Shown here: positions 7,721-16,347 of the stretch, piece after piece
Position numbering within the stretch: position 1 is the stretch's first letter
Layout: every line of letters starts with the position of its first letter
The notes under the pieces: model-generated
The model's input: only the letters and a program-made list of their open reading frames with translations
Told to the model about the DNA's origin: nothing
The model's database searches: none
Assembly (NCBI RefSeq): GCF_003987855.1
Contig: NZ_RXIZ01000015.1
Coordinates: forward strand, 1-47,581
Reading direction: 5' to 3'
Source of the DNA: Hyphomicrobium sp.
Lineage (GTDB): Bacteria > Pseudomonadota > Alphaproteobacteria > Rhizobiales > Hyphomicrobiaceae
DNA: 47,581 bases
Made by a program: the position numbers and the translations under genes

Positions 7721-9295
7721 GTGCGAGCTGAAGCACGCCATTTTAAACGAATTATACTTTGGCTCGCGCTCGCCGGATTCGTAACTCTGGCTCATAGCCA
7801 GGCAGCAGTGGCCGGCGAGCAGGTTATTTTGATAACTGGAACGGCGGAGGCACTATCGGCGGCACGCGCGAAAGCGCTACGACCGGGCGGCGGTGTATTT
7901 TTCCGTCAGCTTCCATTGTCGAAATCGGAAGTCTGGCGTGTTCCGGTCGCTAAACTGCCCTGGATTGAAGCAAGGCTTGGGCGGCTGGGGCTCACGTTTT
8001 CAAACGTTGCAGCGGAAGGCAGCGAGGCAACGCTGCCGACCTCGCATGATCACATGAGTGCCGGCCAGTCATCGATGCTGTCCGACGCGAAAAATTCGAC
8101 GGCCATGGTCGATTGGTGTGTCGTGATCCTGCCGATACCTGAGATCATGGAATACCTCCTCACCGCAGGAGGGACAGGTAAGGCGCCCTACATCCTGGCG
8201 ATAGCGCTGCGCAAAGATCTCAGGGTCCGAGCAAAACAGCTATCCGTTCGTCTCATCGACGGGGGGTATGTGTGGCATGGCGTCATCGATCCAACTGGAG
8301 AACCGGTCACGCTTATATGGCGAACTCCCTCCAAGCTTTCCGGCCAAGTCTATTGGCAACGCCATCAGTATGTTTTTCGTGATTTAGGAGCGGGCAAATT
8401 CGCGATTGTAGAAATCGATCCTAAAATGATGCCGGCCGAGCATCCGGCGATGGGCTCGATGGATTCCATGCCCGATTCCGCTTCCAAAGCTATTAGGAAC
8501 GAGATTGAATCGCCCGTGCTGCCTAGACCGCCCGCTCTGCGCAAAAGCGATTTAAAAGATGCCGAGACGAGCGGAGGCAAAATCGAACTGGCCTTTGTGA
8601 CGCCTCCGCCCTCGCCGACGGAGAAATCGTTGCCTCGGGTGACCATCGATGTGATGGTCGCTTACACCGCCAAGGCGGCCGCTCACTACATCGACATCAA
8701 ATATGAACTCATCGACCTCGCGATCGAGGAAACCAATCAGTCGTTTATCAACAGTGGCGCCAGAAATGTACAGCTACGCCTCGTGCATACGTATCGTACG
8801 GGCTACATCGAATCCGGCACTCATTTTGATCACGTCTTTCGCCTCGCCGATAAAGGCGATGGCTACATGGATGAAGTCCACGATCTTCGAAACAAGTACC
8901 ACGCGGATATCGTGGTGCTCATCGTCGATGACGCGAACGGGTGCGGGCTGGCGGCCGGTGTCGCGTCGGATGCGGAGCGTGCCTTTGCCGTTGTCCATTA
9001 CGAATGTGCCGCGACTACTTACTCGCTGGCACACGAAATTGGTCACATCCTAGGTGCGCGTCACGACGTTGCGCTCGATAACGACACGATGCCGTACAGC
9101 TATGGTCACGGGTACATCTTTGGCAACAAGTGGCGGACAATTATGAGTTATGGCGAGGACTGCGGCGGGTGCCCGCGCCTTCCTCTATGGTCAAATCCAT
9201 CAGTGAAAGTCGGCAGCGTTCCGGCAGGCGATCTACTCGCAAATAATGCTCGCGTAATCGAGAGGTCGGCCCTTCGCGTGGCAAGTTTTCGTTGA
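7721..9295 (+). CDS. Secreted zinc metalloprotease (metzincin, reprolysin-like)
   Basis: A 524-residue exported protease. A hydrophobic signal sequence is at about residues 8-30, and a prodomain runs to about 300. The catalytic domain has the full metzincin zinc site HEIGHILGARHD (residues 438-449: ligands His438, His442 and His448, base Glu439) and the Met-turn RTIMSYGED around residue 475. This matches the M12/reprolysin-like families, including the peptidyl-Asp endopeptidase type. The start is a GTG at 7721 with AAGG about seven bases upstream. It begins nine bases after the second P460 stop, so it is probably co-transcribed. Confidence 0.9.
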   Translation: MRAEARHFKRIILWLALAGFVTLAHSQAAVAGEQVILITGTAEALSAARAKALRPGGGVFFRQLPLSKSEVWRVPVAKLPWIEARLGRLGLTFSNVAAEGSEATLPTSHDHMSAGQSSMLSDAKNSTAMVDWCVVILPIPEIMEYLLTAGGTGKAPYILAIALRKDLRVRAKQLSVRLIDGGYVWHGVIDPTGEPVTLIWRTPSKLSGQVYWQRHQYVFRDLGAGKFAIVEIDPKMMPAEHPAMGSMDSMPDSASKAIRNEIESPVLPRPPALRKSDLKDAETSGGKIELAFVTPPPSPTEKSLPRVTIDVMVAYTAKAAAHYIDIKYELIDLAIEETNQSFINSGARNVQLRLVHTYRTGYIESGTHFDHVFRLADKGDGYMDEVHDLRNKYHADIVVLIVDDANGCGLAAGVASDAERAFAVVHYECAATTYSLAHEIGHILGARHDVALDNDTMPYSYGHGYIFGNKWRTIMSYGEDCGGCPRLPLWSNPSVKVGSVPAGDLLANNARVIERSALRVASFR

Positions 9296-9732
9296 GCGAC
9301 TCCAAACCGGCAGCGTCGTGTTGCGCTTTGCCCCTCACAAAGGCCGCGAGCGCTATCCTCAGACTCTCGAACTACCGATGCCACCAGCCCTTCAGGCGGT
9401 GGATAGAGGCAAGTCCCAGAGGGGATCTCACATTCCTCGTCACCGACTACGGCAAACCTTTCACCGATGCCGGCTTCGGTATCTGGTTCCGCGAGCGATG
9501 CGACAAGGCAGAACTGAAACAGTGCTCAGCACATGGACCGCGAAAGCTCGCGGCGACCGCTCTGGCAGAAGCGGGCGCGACTTCTCACCAACTCGTGGCG
9601 TGGTTTGGTCGGAAGTCGATCAAAGAAGCGGAGATTTACACGCGCGCGGCTGATCAAAAGAAACTCGCCGGTACCCGCGGCAAGAGTTCGAGAGAGCCAA
9701 TCCGCGCTCCGCGCGAAAAAAGTAAGCACTAA
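9294..9732 (+). pseudogene. Tyrosine recombinase remnant, frameshifted and 5'-truncated
   Basis: Only the C-terminal catalytic part of a phage-type integrase is left. In one frame (from about 9297) it reads LRFAPHKGRERYPQTLELP. From about 9400 the similarity moves to another frame with DLTFLVTDYGKPF, the catalytic HGPRK box and the terminal YTRAADQKKLA carrying the tyrosine. The N-terminal half and the first catalytic arginine are missing. The 5' edge abuts the metalloprotease stop. This is the footprint of a decayed mobile element inside the stress-gene region. Confidence 0.85.
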
Positions 9733-9785
9733 GTGTGTTAGAGGAGGCCACCTTCGAACCATAGCGGCCCCCTTCTTGCTCCTCC

Positions 9786-11465
<1,680 letters not shown>

Positions 11466-11512
11466 TCAAGCACCAGCCGAATGGAAATTGAAAAAGGCTC
11501 TTACGAAGCGAC

Positions 11513-11830
11513 CTAAGCCGCGGCGCGCAGGTTTTTTGCAGACCCGTCGAGGACGCCGAGGATGTCGCTTTCTTTCATGATCAACAGCTCTTCGCCGTCG
11601 ATCTTGACTTCGGTGCCCGACCACTTTCCGAACAGTACGCGGTCGCCAGGCTTGACATCGAGCGGATTGATTTTGCCGCTCTCATCACGCGCACCAGAAC
11701 CGACGGCGACAACCTCGCCTTGCTGCGGTTTTTCCTTGGCCGTATCCGGGATGATGATGCCGCCTGCCGTCTTCTCGTCGGCGTCAATGCGGCGGACCAC
11801 GACACGGTCATGCAGGGGGCGAAACGACAT
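11513..11830 (-). CDS. groES: Co-chaperonin GroES
   Basis: A 105-residue 10-kDa co-chaperonin. It begins [14 protein letters not shown], has the mobile-loop region [22 protein letters not shown] and the ESDILGVL end of the family. It carries a short extra tail ([11 protein letters not shown]) that canonical GroES lacks. AAGGAGG lies eight bases before the ATG at 11830; the open frame continues upstream but has no support. The promoter at 11911-11938 and the CIRCE-like site lie upstream. Confidence 0.96.
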   Translation of the reverse strand: MSFRPLHDRVVVRRIDADEKTAGGIIIPDTAKEKPQQGEVVAVGSGARDESGKINPLDVKPGDRVLFGKWSGTEVKIDGEELLIMKESDILGVLDGSAKNLRAAA

Positions 11831-11910
11831 GGGTCTAACCTCCTTTTTTGCCCTAACCATGAAGAGTTTTTGACGTGGCGGACCTCCTTCAGGAGCGCCC
11901 GCGCACGAAA

Positions 11911-11938
11911 ATTTTATGAAGTCGATTGGCACTGTCAA
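11911..11938 (-). promoter_or_regulatory. Sigma-70-type promoter of groES-groEL
   Basis: Read on the minus strand: -35 TTGACA (11938-11933), a 16-base spacer and -10 TAAAAT (11916-11911). Transcription would start near 11904, giving a leader of about 74 bases before groES. The -35 lies inside the CIRCE-like repeat, so repressor binding would block RNA polymerase directly. Confidence 0.75.
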
Positions 11939-11952
11939 GAGCCGACTGCCAA
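11926..11952. promoter_or_regulatory. CIRCE-like operator (HrcA site)
   Basis: Left arm TTGGCACTG (11926-11934), a 9-base spacer and right arm GACTGCCAA (11944-11952). The CIRCE consensus is TTAGCACTC, N9, GAGTGCTAA. Each arm matches seven of nine positions and the spacer length is exact. It overlaps the groES -35 box, the expected place for HrcA repression. The two arms are not fully complementary in their inner bases, so repression may be weaker than at a perfect site. Confidence 0.72.
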
Positions 11953-11981
11953 AAAATTTGCCGAGCCCCGGCGCACGTATC

Positions 11982-12009
11982 TTGACGAACGGAAGCGCCA
12001 TTCTAATTC
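11982..12009 (+). promoter_or_regulatory. Promoter of the first hsp20 gene
   Basis: TTGACG (11982-11987), a 16-base spacer and TAATTC (12004-12009). The start would be near 12016, leaving a leader of about 94 bases before the hsp20 ATG at 12110. It is divergent from the groES promoter and about 30 bases from the CIRCE-like site. Confidence 0.5.
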
Positions 12010-12109
12010 GCACGCTAGGCGGCGAAACCGCTCCCGTGGACACGCCGCCTGATTCGAAAAATTTAGGACATCACTGCATTTCGAAACCAATCGCGAGGAG
12101 GTTCCTAAG

Positions 12110-12604
12110 ATGAAACTTGGATCTCTGGTGCCCTGGCGCGAAAGACCCGAACCCGCAATCAGGGATGACGCTTATGATCCGTTCACTGCGTTTCGCCGTG
12201 ACGTGGACCGGATGTTCGACAACTTCTTCTCAGACTTCGGAGTGCCGACGCTTCGGTCTGGAAGTGTTTCGATCACCCCTACGATCGATGCTACAGAGAC
12301 CGACAAGGACGTCGTGATCACCGCCGAATTATCCGGCCTCGATGAGAAAGATTTCGACGTCACGCTGACCGACGATCTCTTGATAATCAAGGACGAGAAG
12401 AAAAGCGAGCATGAGGAAAGCAATGGCGGCTCGTGCTATAGAGAGCGCCGCTTTGGCTCTTTTTCGCGCTCGCTTAGGCTTCCCTTCGAGGTGAAGGATG
12501 GAAACATCGACGCGACGTACAAAAAGGGCGTCTTGACGGTCCGCGTGCCTAAGCCTGCCGAGGCCAAGGCTGAGGTGAAGCGCATTGAAGTCAAGGCCGC
12601 TTAG
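12110..12604 (+). CDS. Small heat-shock protein, Hsp20 family
   Basis: A 164-residue holdase chaperone. The alpha-crystallin domain spans about residues 55-155: ITPTIDATETDKDVVITAEL, LSGLDEKDFDVTLTDDLLII, FSRSLRLPFEV, and a final KKGVLTVRVPK with the conserved GVL motif. The N-terminal arm PFTAFRRDVDRMFDNFF is typical of class A rhizobial sHsps. AGGAGG lies about eight bases before the ATG. It faces groES-groEL across a shared promoter region, so it is likely heat-induced. No ROSE-type hairpin is evident in its leader. Confidence 0.94.
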   Translation: MKLGSLVPWRERPEPAIRDDAYDPFTAFRRDVDRMFDNFFSDFGVPTLRSGSVSITPTIDATETDKDVVITAELSGLDEKDFDVTLTDDLLIIKDEKKSEHEESNGGSCYRERRFGSFSRSLRLPFEVKDGNIDATYKKGVLTVRVPKPAEAKAEVKRIEVKAA

Positions 12605-12627
12605 GGCACCGAGATCGGATGTAAGGG

Positions 12628-12714
12628 ATGTATCCGAATGTTTCCGAGTGGGCCGCCATCATAAGCGCGTTGCTCGCGACGGTGATCTTTCTGGCGTCCG
12701 TCGTTCTTGTCTGA
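12628..12714 (+). CDS. Possible 28-residue membrane microprotein
   Basis: A short open frame begins MYPNVSEWAAIIS and continues as one hydrophobic helix rich in Leu, Ala and Val, ending at TGA 12712-12714. It lies 23 bases after the hsp20 stop and just before a terminator-like hairpin, so it would be the last gene of that message. A GTAAGGG sequence directly abuts the ATG, closer than usual for a ribosome-binding site. Its single-helix composition resembles known stress-induced membrane microproteins. It may not be translated. Confidence 0.4.
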   Translation: MYPNVSEWAAIISALLATVIFLASVVLV

Positions 12715-12725
12715 GTACCGATCGA

Positions 12726-12748
12726 GGGCCCCCCGTGGGGACCCTTTG
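12726..12748 (+). terminator. Terminator-like hairpin after the first hsp20 unit
   Basis: GGGCCCC and GGGGACCC pair (one bulged A) around a CCGT loop, followed by three T residues. Placed after hsp20 and the 28-codon frame, it should end that transcript before the promoter of the second hsp20. Confidence 0.6.
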
Positions 12749-12884
12749 TATTTCGATTGCCACTCCAGGCGCTCGAATATGAGCGCGGCAGCTTATCAAT
12801 GTGGACCGGCGCAACTTTGCTAAATGGGCAGGAAAGTCACTGGTGGCGCCCCGAGAGGCTTTCCGGAAAAAATTTGCCGACCTC

Positions 12885-12912
12885 TTGACGCCCTTTTGCT
12901 CGATCCTAAATC
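12885..12912 (+). promoter_or_regulatory. Promoter of the ROSE-controlled hsp20 gene
   Basis: TTGACG (12885-12890), a 16-base spacer and TAAATC (12907-12912). The start falls near 12919, so the leader is about 62 bases and consists almost entirely of the two hairpins of the thermometer. This agrees with ROSE-controlled genes, which use an ordinary housekeeping promoter with control at translation. Confidence 0.6.
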
Positions 12913-12919
12913 GCCGATC

Positions 12920-12974
12920 GGAACGGAGCTTTAAGGCCGTTCCCTTTGCTTTGGTTGTCGCTTCGCAAAGGAGG
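12920..12974 (+). promoter_or_regulatory. ROSE-type RNA thermometer
   Basis: Two hairpins fill the leader of the second hsp20. The first pairs GGAACGG (12920-12926) with CCGTTCC (12937-12943). The second contains the ROSE signature UUGCU (12946-12950): UUUG (12950-12953) pairs with CAAA (12966-12969), C12949 with G12970, G12948 is bulged, and the preceding U and C residues pair with the GAGG of the Shine-Dalgarno. A bulged G opposite a masked ribosome-binding site is the defining ROSE feature. Melting at high temperature would free the site seven bases before the ATG. Confidence 0.8.
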
Positions 12975-12980
12975 ATAGCT

Positions 12981-13436
12981 ATGGCGACATTCGATTTTAC
13001 TCCAATGTTCCGCTCGAGCATCGGCTTCGACCAGCTGCCGGATCTTCTAGCTCACGCCGCCGAGCGGGAAGCAAACGGGTATCCACCCTATAACATCGAG
13101 AAGATTGGTCCTGATGACTTCCGCATCGTGATGGCGGTCGCCGGTTTTGCGCGCGATGATCTGGAGATCATTCAGGCCGAGAACCGTCTCATCGTTAAAG
13201 GCCGGGGCAAAAACGAGGAAGCGAAAAACTTCCTTCATCGAGGACTTGCCCTTCGTCAGTTCGTTCGGGAGTTCGATCTCGCCACGTATGTGGAGGTGAC
13301 TGGCGCAGAACTCGAGAATGGGCTTCTTATTATCGCACTGAGACGTGAGTTGCCCGAGAGCATGAAGCCGCGAGTCATTCCGATTGCCGGCGATGACCGA
13401 GCGGGGACATCGGCCTCGCTTCGCAGGGCTGCATAG
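12981..13436 (+). CDS. Small heat-shock protein, Hsp20 (IbpA-like)
   Basis: A 151-residue sHsp of the IbpA/class A rhizobial type. The N-terminus TFDFTPMFRSSIGFDQL and the YPPYNIEKIGPDDFRI entry to the alpha-crystallin domain are diagnostic. The GLLIIALRRELPE segment near the C-terminus contains the conserved strand. The start at 12981 is fixed by AAAGGAGG seven bases upstream, which is masked in the thermometer hairpin. It binds unfolding proteins during heat shock and hands them to other chaperones. Confidence 0.95.
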   Translation: MATFDFTPMFRSSIGFDQLPDLLAHAAEREANGYPPYNIEKIGPDDFRIVMAVAGFARDDLEIIQAENRLIVKGRGKNEEAKNFLHRGLALRQFVREFDLATYVEVTGAELENGLLIIALRRELPESMKPRVIPIAGDDRAGTSASLRRAA

Positions 13437-13454
13437 GTGAGCTCGGAGGCGATC

Positions 13455-13811
13455 ATGCACCCGATATCGCTTTTAAGCCGCCCCGAGATGGAAATACAAA
13501 CTCTGCCACCGGCAGCAGATGGTAGCGGCGTTCTCATTAATGGTCGATTGGACAGCCTTTCCGGTCGCCCATCCTGCCGCATCTATCCGGTCGGCAGAGG
13601 TTGGGGCCTTGAGATCGAGCGATCGAGTGCGTGGCTCTCAGGCTTCGATCTGCCCGGCAACTTTCGCTTTTTCAGATCCCTAGCCGCCGCCGTAGCCTTC
13701 GCTGAAGCGCACGGATTTGACTACCGCGTCGTCCGCCCTACGGCGTTTTTCGTGGGCACGCGACGACGCTCAGCGGTTGGCCGTCAACAACGTCGGCGTC
13801 AGCATTCATGA
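13455..13811 (+). CDS. Hypothetical protein, weakly NDUFS4-like
   Basis: A 118-residue protein starting at ATG 13455, where GGAGG lies six bases upstream; it follows the hsp20 stop by 18 bases and is probably in the same message. The middle part (CRIYPVGRGWGLEIERSS, then FRFFRSLAAAVAFAEAHG and YRVVRP) resembles the C-terminal fold of the complex I accessory subunit NDUFS4 family, whose end has a similar F-x-S-x-x-x-A-x-A-x-A-E pattern. The similarity is weak and the family's MGW motif is absent. The last 15 residues are very arginine-rich. Function unknown. Confidence 0.6.
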   Translation: MHPISLLSRPEMEIQTLPPAADGSGVLINGRLDSLSGRPSCRIYPVGRGWGLEIERSSAWLSGFDLPGNFRFFRSLAAAVAFAEAHGFDYRVVRPTAFFVGTRRRSAVGRQQRRRQHS

Positions 13812-13847
13812 GATCTTCTTCGTCCTGATCAGAACGAGAGGAAAAAC

Positions 13848-14279
13848 ATGCGCAACAATCTTTCTGGCAAAAAAATTCTCGTCGTCAAAGGGTCTCTACT
13901 AGTACCGTTTGCGCTCGAGGTGGCGCTCACCGAACGTGGCGCTAGGGCTGTTACGGCGACTAACATCATCTCGGCTTTTTCGCTCATTGAGCGTGAGACC
14001 TTCGACGCCGCGGTGATCGACAAGGGACTGCACAATGAAGCGTTTGATCTTTGCGCTGAGTTAAAGACCTTCGACGTCCCTTACATTCTCGCGAATGCGC
14101 CTCATGAGCTGCAAGGGCCGGCCGCCCAGATGTCAGCAGCATGCGGTATCGTAACCGAAATTGCCGAGCGTTTGCAGACGCGGGAGCGGGCCCAATCTGA
14201 GGCGAGTGCCGCAACAGCGCGGTATCCGGCTGTGAAAGGCATGGCGTCAATGGGGGTTATTGACCCCGCACGATTCTAA
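13848..14279 (+). CDS. Response-regulator-like receiver protein, degenerate
   Basis: A 143-residue stand-alone CheY-like fold. It has the receiver pattern (LSGKKILVV start, FDAAVID at the phospho-acceptor strand with Asp58, VPYILAN later), but the acidic pair that binds magnesium is replaced by KGS (KILVVKGS). It is unlikely to be phosphorylated normally and may work as a protein-protein module. No output domain is present. GAGAGGAAAAAC precedes the ATG. It ends just before a strong hairpin and is probably the last gene of the hsp20 message. Confidence 0.75.
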   Translation: MRNNLSGKKILVVKGSLLVPFALEVALTERGARAVTATNIISAFSLIERETFDAAVIDKGLHNEAFDLCAELKTFDVPYILANAPHELQGPAAQMSAACGIVTEIAERLQTRERAQSEASAATARYPAVKGMASMGVIDPARF

Positions 14280-14294
14280 CGAGAGATGTAAGAA

Positions 14295-14323
14295 CGCTTG
14301 CCTCTCGAAGAGAGAGGCAAGCG
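14295..14323 (+). terminator. 12-bp hairpin closing the second hsp20 unit
   Basis: CGCTTGCCTCTC and its exact complement GAGAGGCAAGCG flank a 5-base loop, 16 bases after the stop of the receiver-like gene. There is no T-run, so it may be an RNA-stabilising end rather than a classic intrinsic terminator. Confidence 0.65.
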
Positions 14324-14916
14324 AATTCAATGGACCTGAGCATCTGTGTCGGCTTTTTACGCCAATGGCCGTTGCCCTTGATGACTCCTTTGGGTCCCGC
14401 GCTACCGCGTACGTTCTTCCGATGCGCGACTGGCGATCGCGTACGTGCGACATCCCGATTGGGTGCCTAGCTCCTCGTCGGACAAAAGCTTCGCGACCCA
14501 TGTCTGTACAATCCAAATGAGGTACAGATTAAGATTTACTTTTGGAGTTGACGTCATAACCTACGACGCAAACGGATGGTTCGCTGACCTCTTGGGATCG
14601 CGTTCCGTTGCTGACCAGGCCATCAAGAAAAAGCCCATCTTCCGGGTAAAAACCGAGCGGTCAGGTCAGTTACGTGGCATACGGAAATCCCACTCACGAT
14701 CTTCAAATCGCTGCACGGGACCTTTGGGCAGCCCTTCGCGGTCACTACGTGGATGCGAGGATTGTGCAGGGGGACATGAAGGGTCGTAGGAAGATTCGGA
14801 CGCTATCCTGACTCATAAGCTTGAGAGGTTCGAATCGCTTAAACATGTCGGACTGACGCCGCTTCAAGCGGTTACTCGTCGGATCGAGCAACCGTCCGCC
14901 GGAAGAAGACTCTTGG
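14324..14916. other. Gene-free stretch (593 bp)
   Basis: Several short open frames exist but none has a ribosome-binding site plus family features. One 53-codon stretch at 14650-14811 on the plus strand has normal-looking protein composition (DLWAALRGHYVDARIVQGDM) but no start codon; it may be the decayed end of a gene. No RNA gene is seen. Confidence 0.45.
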
Positions 14917-15843
14917 TCAGGCGCTCTCGATGACGATCTTTCCAATTGGCGCGCGCTCCAAACCGATCATTTCATGTGCTCGGCGAAGCTCTGCCAGACC
15001 GAGAACCGTGCCCACATTCGTCATCAGGTCCTTTTTCTCGAGCATTTTCGCGATCGACGTCAATGCCCCTGATGTGACTTCCACGAGCATGAAGCTTGCT
15101 TTGATACCAAGACGATTTGCTTCATCCTGATCAGGTCGCGATACCGCTGAGATCGTAACACCATCCTTCCTGACGGCTTTCATCGCCTGCGCTTGAATCT
15201 GGCCGCCGGCTGCATCGATAAGTACATCAACGTCTTTAACGTCGGCAGGCAAACCATGTGCTCGGCCATCAAACACACGCGCTGCGCCGAGATTTCGGAC
15301 ATAGTCACTCCGATCTCTTGCTGCGCTTGCAATGACGTGGGCCCCTGCGGCGTGGGCTAATTGAACCGCATAGCTTCCGACATTGCCGGCTGCGCCTAGA
15401 ATAAGCACCGTTTGGTTGGCGCGCACTTGGCCATGGTCAAACAGCAATTGCGAGGCTGTTACCGCAACGACCGGTACAGACGCTGCTTCGACGTGGGTAA
15501 TCCCTTCTGGTTTTGGCGCGATCATCTTGGCCGATGCTAACGCATATTCTGCGTTAGCGCCGGTGAATCGAGGGTTGGTCACCCCAAAGATTTCGTCGCC
15601 GACTTTGATGCGCTCAACCCCGGCTCCGAGTGCCACTACGACGCCCGAAACGTCCGACCCTAGCGTCAGAGGCAATGGCTGAGGCAGGACACTTTTTCCT
15701 TCGCGGATCCACCCGTCCCATGGCCCCACGCCGCTCGCTTTGACGCGGATCAGCACTTCGCCCTCGCCGGGGACAGGCTGTTCGACGTCCTCGAGCGTAA
15801 TGACTTCCGGCGGTCCGAAGCGGTGGATCCGATTTGCTCTCAT
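14917..15843 (-). CDS. Zinc-free NADP-dependent oxidoreductase (quinone reductase type)
   Basis: A 308-residue medium-chain dehydrogenase/reductase. The GroES-like N-terminal half contains GSDVSGVVVALGAGV. The Rossmann half has the AAGNVGSYAVQLAHAAGA nucleotide motif. The zinc-binding cysteines and histidine of alcohol dehydrogenases are absent, placing it with quinone oxidoreductases and enoyl reductases. The start is ATG 15843, with GAGG six bases upstream, nine bases past the cupin stop; a GTG at 15855 is an alternative. It probably detoxifies quinones or reactive carbonyls with NADPH. Confidence 0.92.
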   Translation of the reverse strand: MRANRIHRFGPPEVITLEDVEQPVPGEGEVLIRVKASGVGPWDGWIREGKSVLPQPLPLTLGSDVSGVVVALGAGVERIKVGDEIFGVTNPRFTGANAEYALASAKMIAPKPEGITHVEAASVPVVAVTASQLLFDHGQVRANQTVLILGAAGNVGSYAVQLAHAAGAHVIASAARDRSDYVRNLGAARVFDGRAHGLPADVKDVDVLIDAAGGQIQAQAMKAVRKDGVTISAVSRPDQDEANRLGIKASFMLVEVTSGALTSIAKMLEKKDLMTNVGTVLGLAELRRAHEMIGLERAPIGKIVIESA

Positions 15844-15851
15844 CCCGCGCC

Positions 15852-16274
15852 TCACTTATCAGGTGTTGTCAGGGTTGCGCCGTCGTCGGCGACGAACACC
15901 GCAAGCAGGCTCGCCGGTTCAGTTGCGCTGGCATTCTCACTTACGAGATGCTCACTTCCGGGCGGCTCGAAGAATGACTCGCCAGCTTTGTAGACTTTCG
16001 CGGGGCCGGTCGCCGAGTTCTCTGAGCGTATGGCGCCGGATACAACGTAGGCAAATACACTTCCAGCGTGGCGATGCTTCGAGGACTTCCCGCCTGGCGG
16101 ATATGTCACCAGTGCCGCTGTAAGGTTTTTGCCCGGCACATTCGGCAATTTGGCCGAGATCACGGGATGCACGGTTTCGTCGCCCGTCTCATGGGCGGCA
16201 ATGGGTAAGCTGTTCCATACAGCGGCAGTACTAAAAGCCCCAGCGGTTGCAAGAATAGCAATTCTGTTTCGCAT
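15852..16274 (-). CDS. Exported cupin-domain protein
   Basis: A 140-residue protein with a signal peptide (IAILATAGAFSTAAVW) and one cupin barrel. Metal-binding candidates lie in the first cupin motif (PGGKSSKHRHAGSVFAYVVSG, H-x-H) and in FFEPPGSEH of the second. AAAGGAG lies eight bases before the ATG. It is followed at once by the NADP oxidoreductase and preceded by an SDR gene, suggesting a three-gene redox operon. Substrate not known. Confidence 0.88.
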   Translation of the reverse strand: MRNRIAILATAGAFSTAAVWNSLPIAAHETGDETVHPVISAKLPNVPGKNLTAALVTYPPGGKSSKHRHAGSVFAYVVSGAIRSENSATGPAKVYKAGESFFEPPGSEHLVSENASATEPASLLAVFVADDGATLTTPDK

Positions 16275-16347
16275 GACGTTGTCTCCTTTCTAGTCCTCTT
16301 TGCGTTGAGCTCTCGTCGGTTGGTGTGCTTTGCGACGATTAATTAAG

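Noticed and set aside
14445-14789. 114-codon plus-strand frame in the gap after the receiver-like gene
   Set aside because: Composition is Arg/Ser-rich, as expected from an out-of-frame reading; no start signals.
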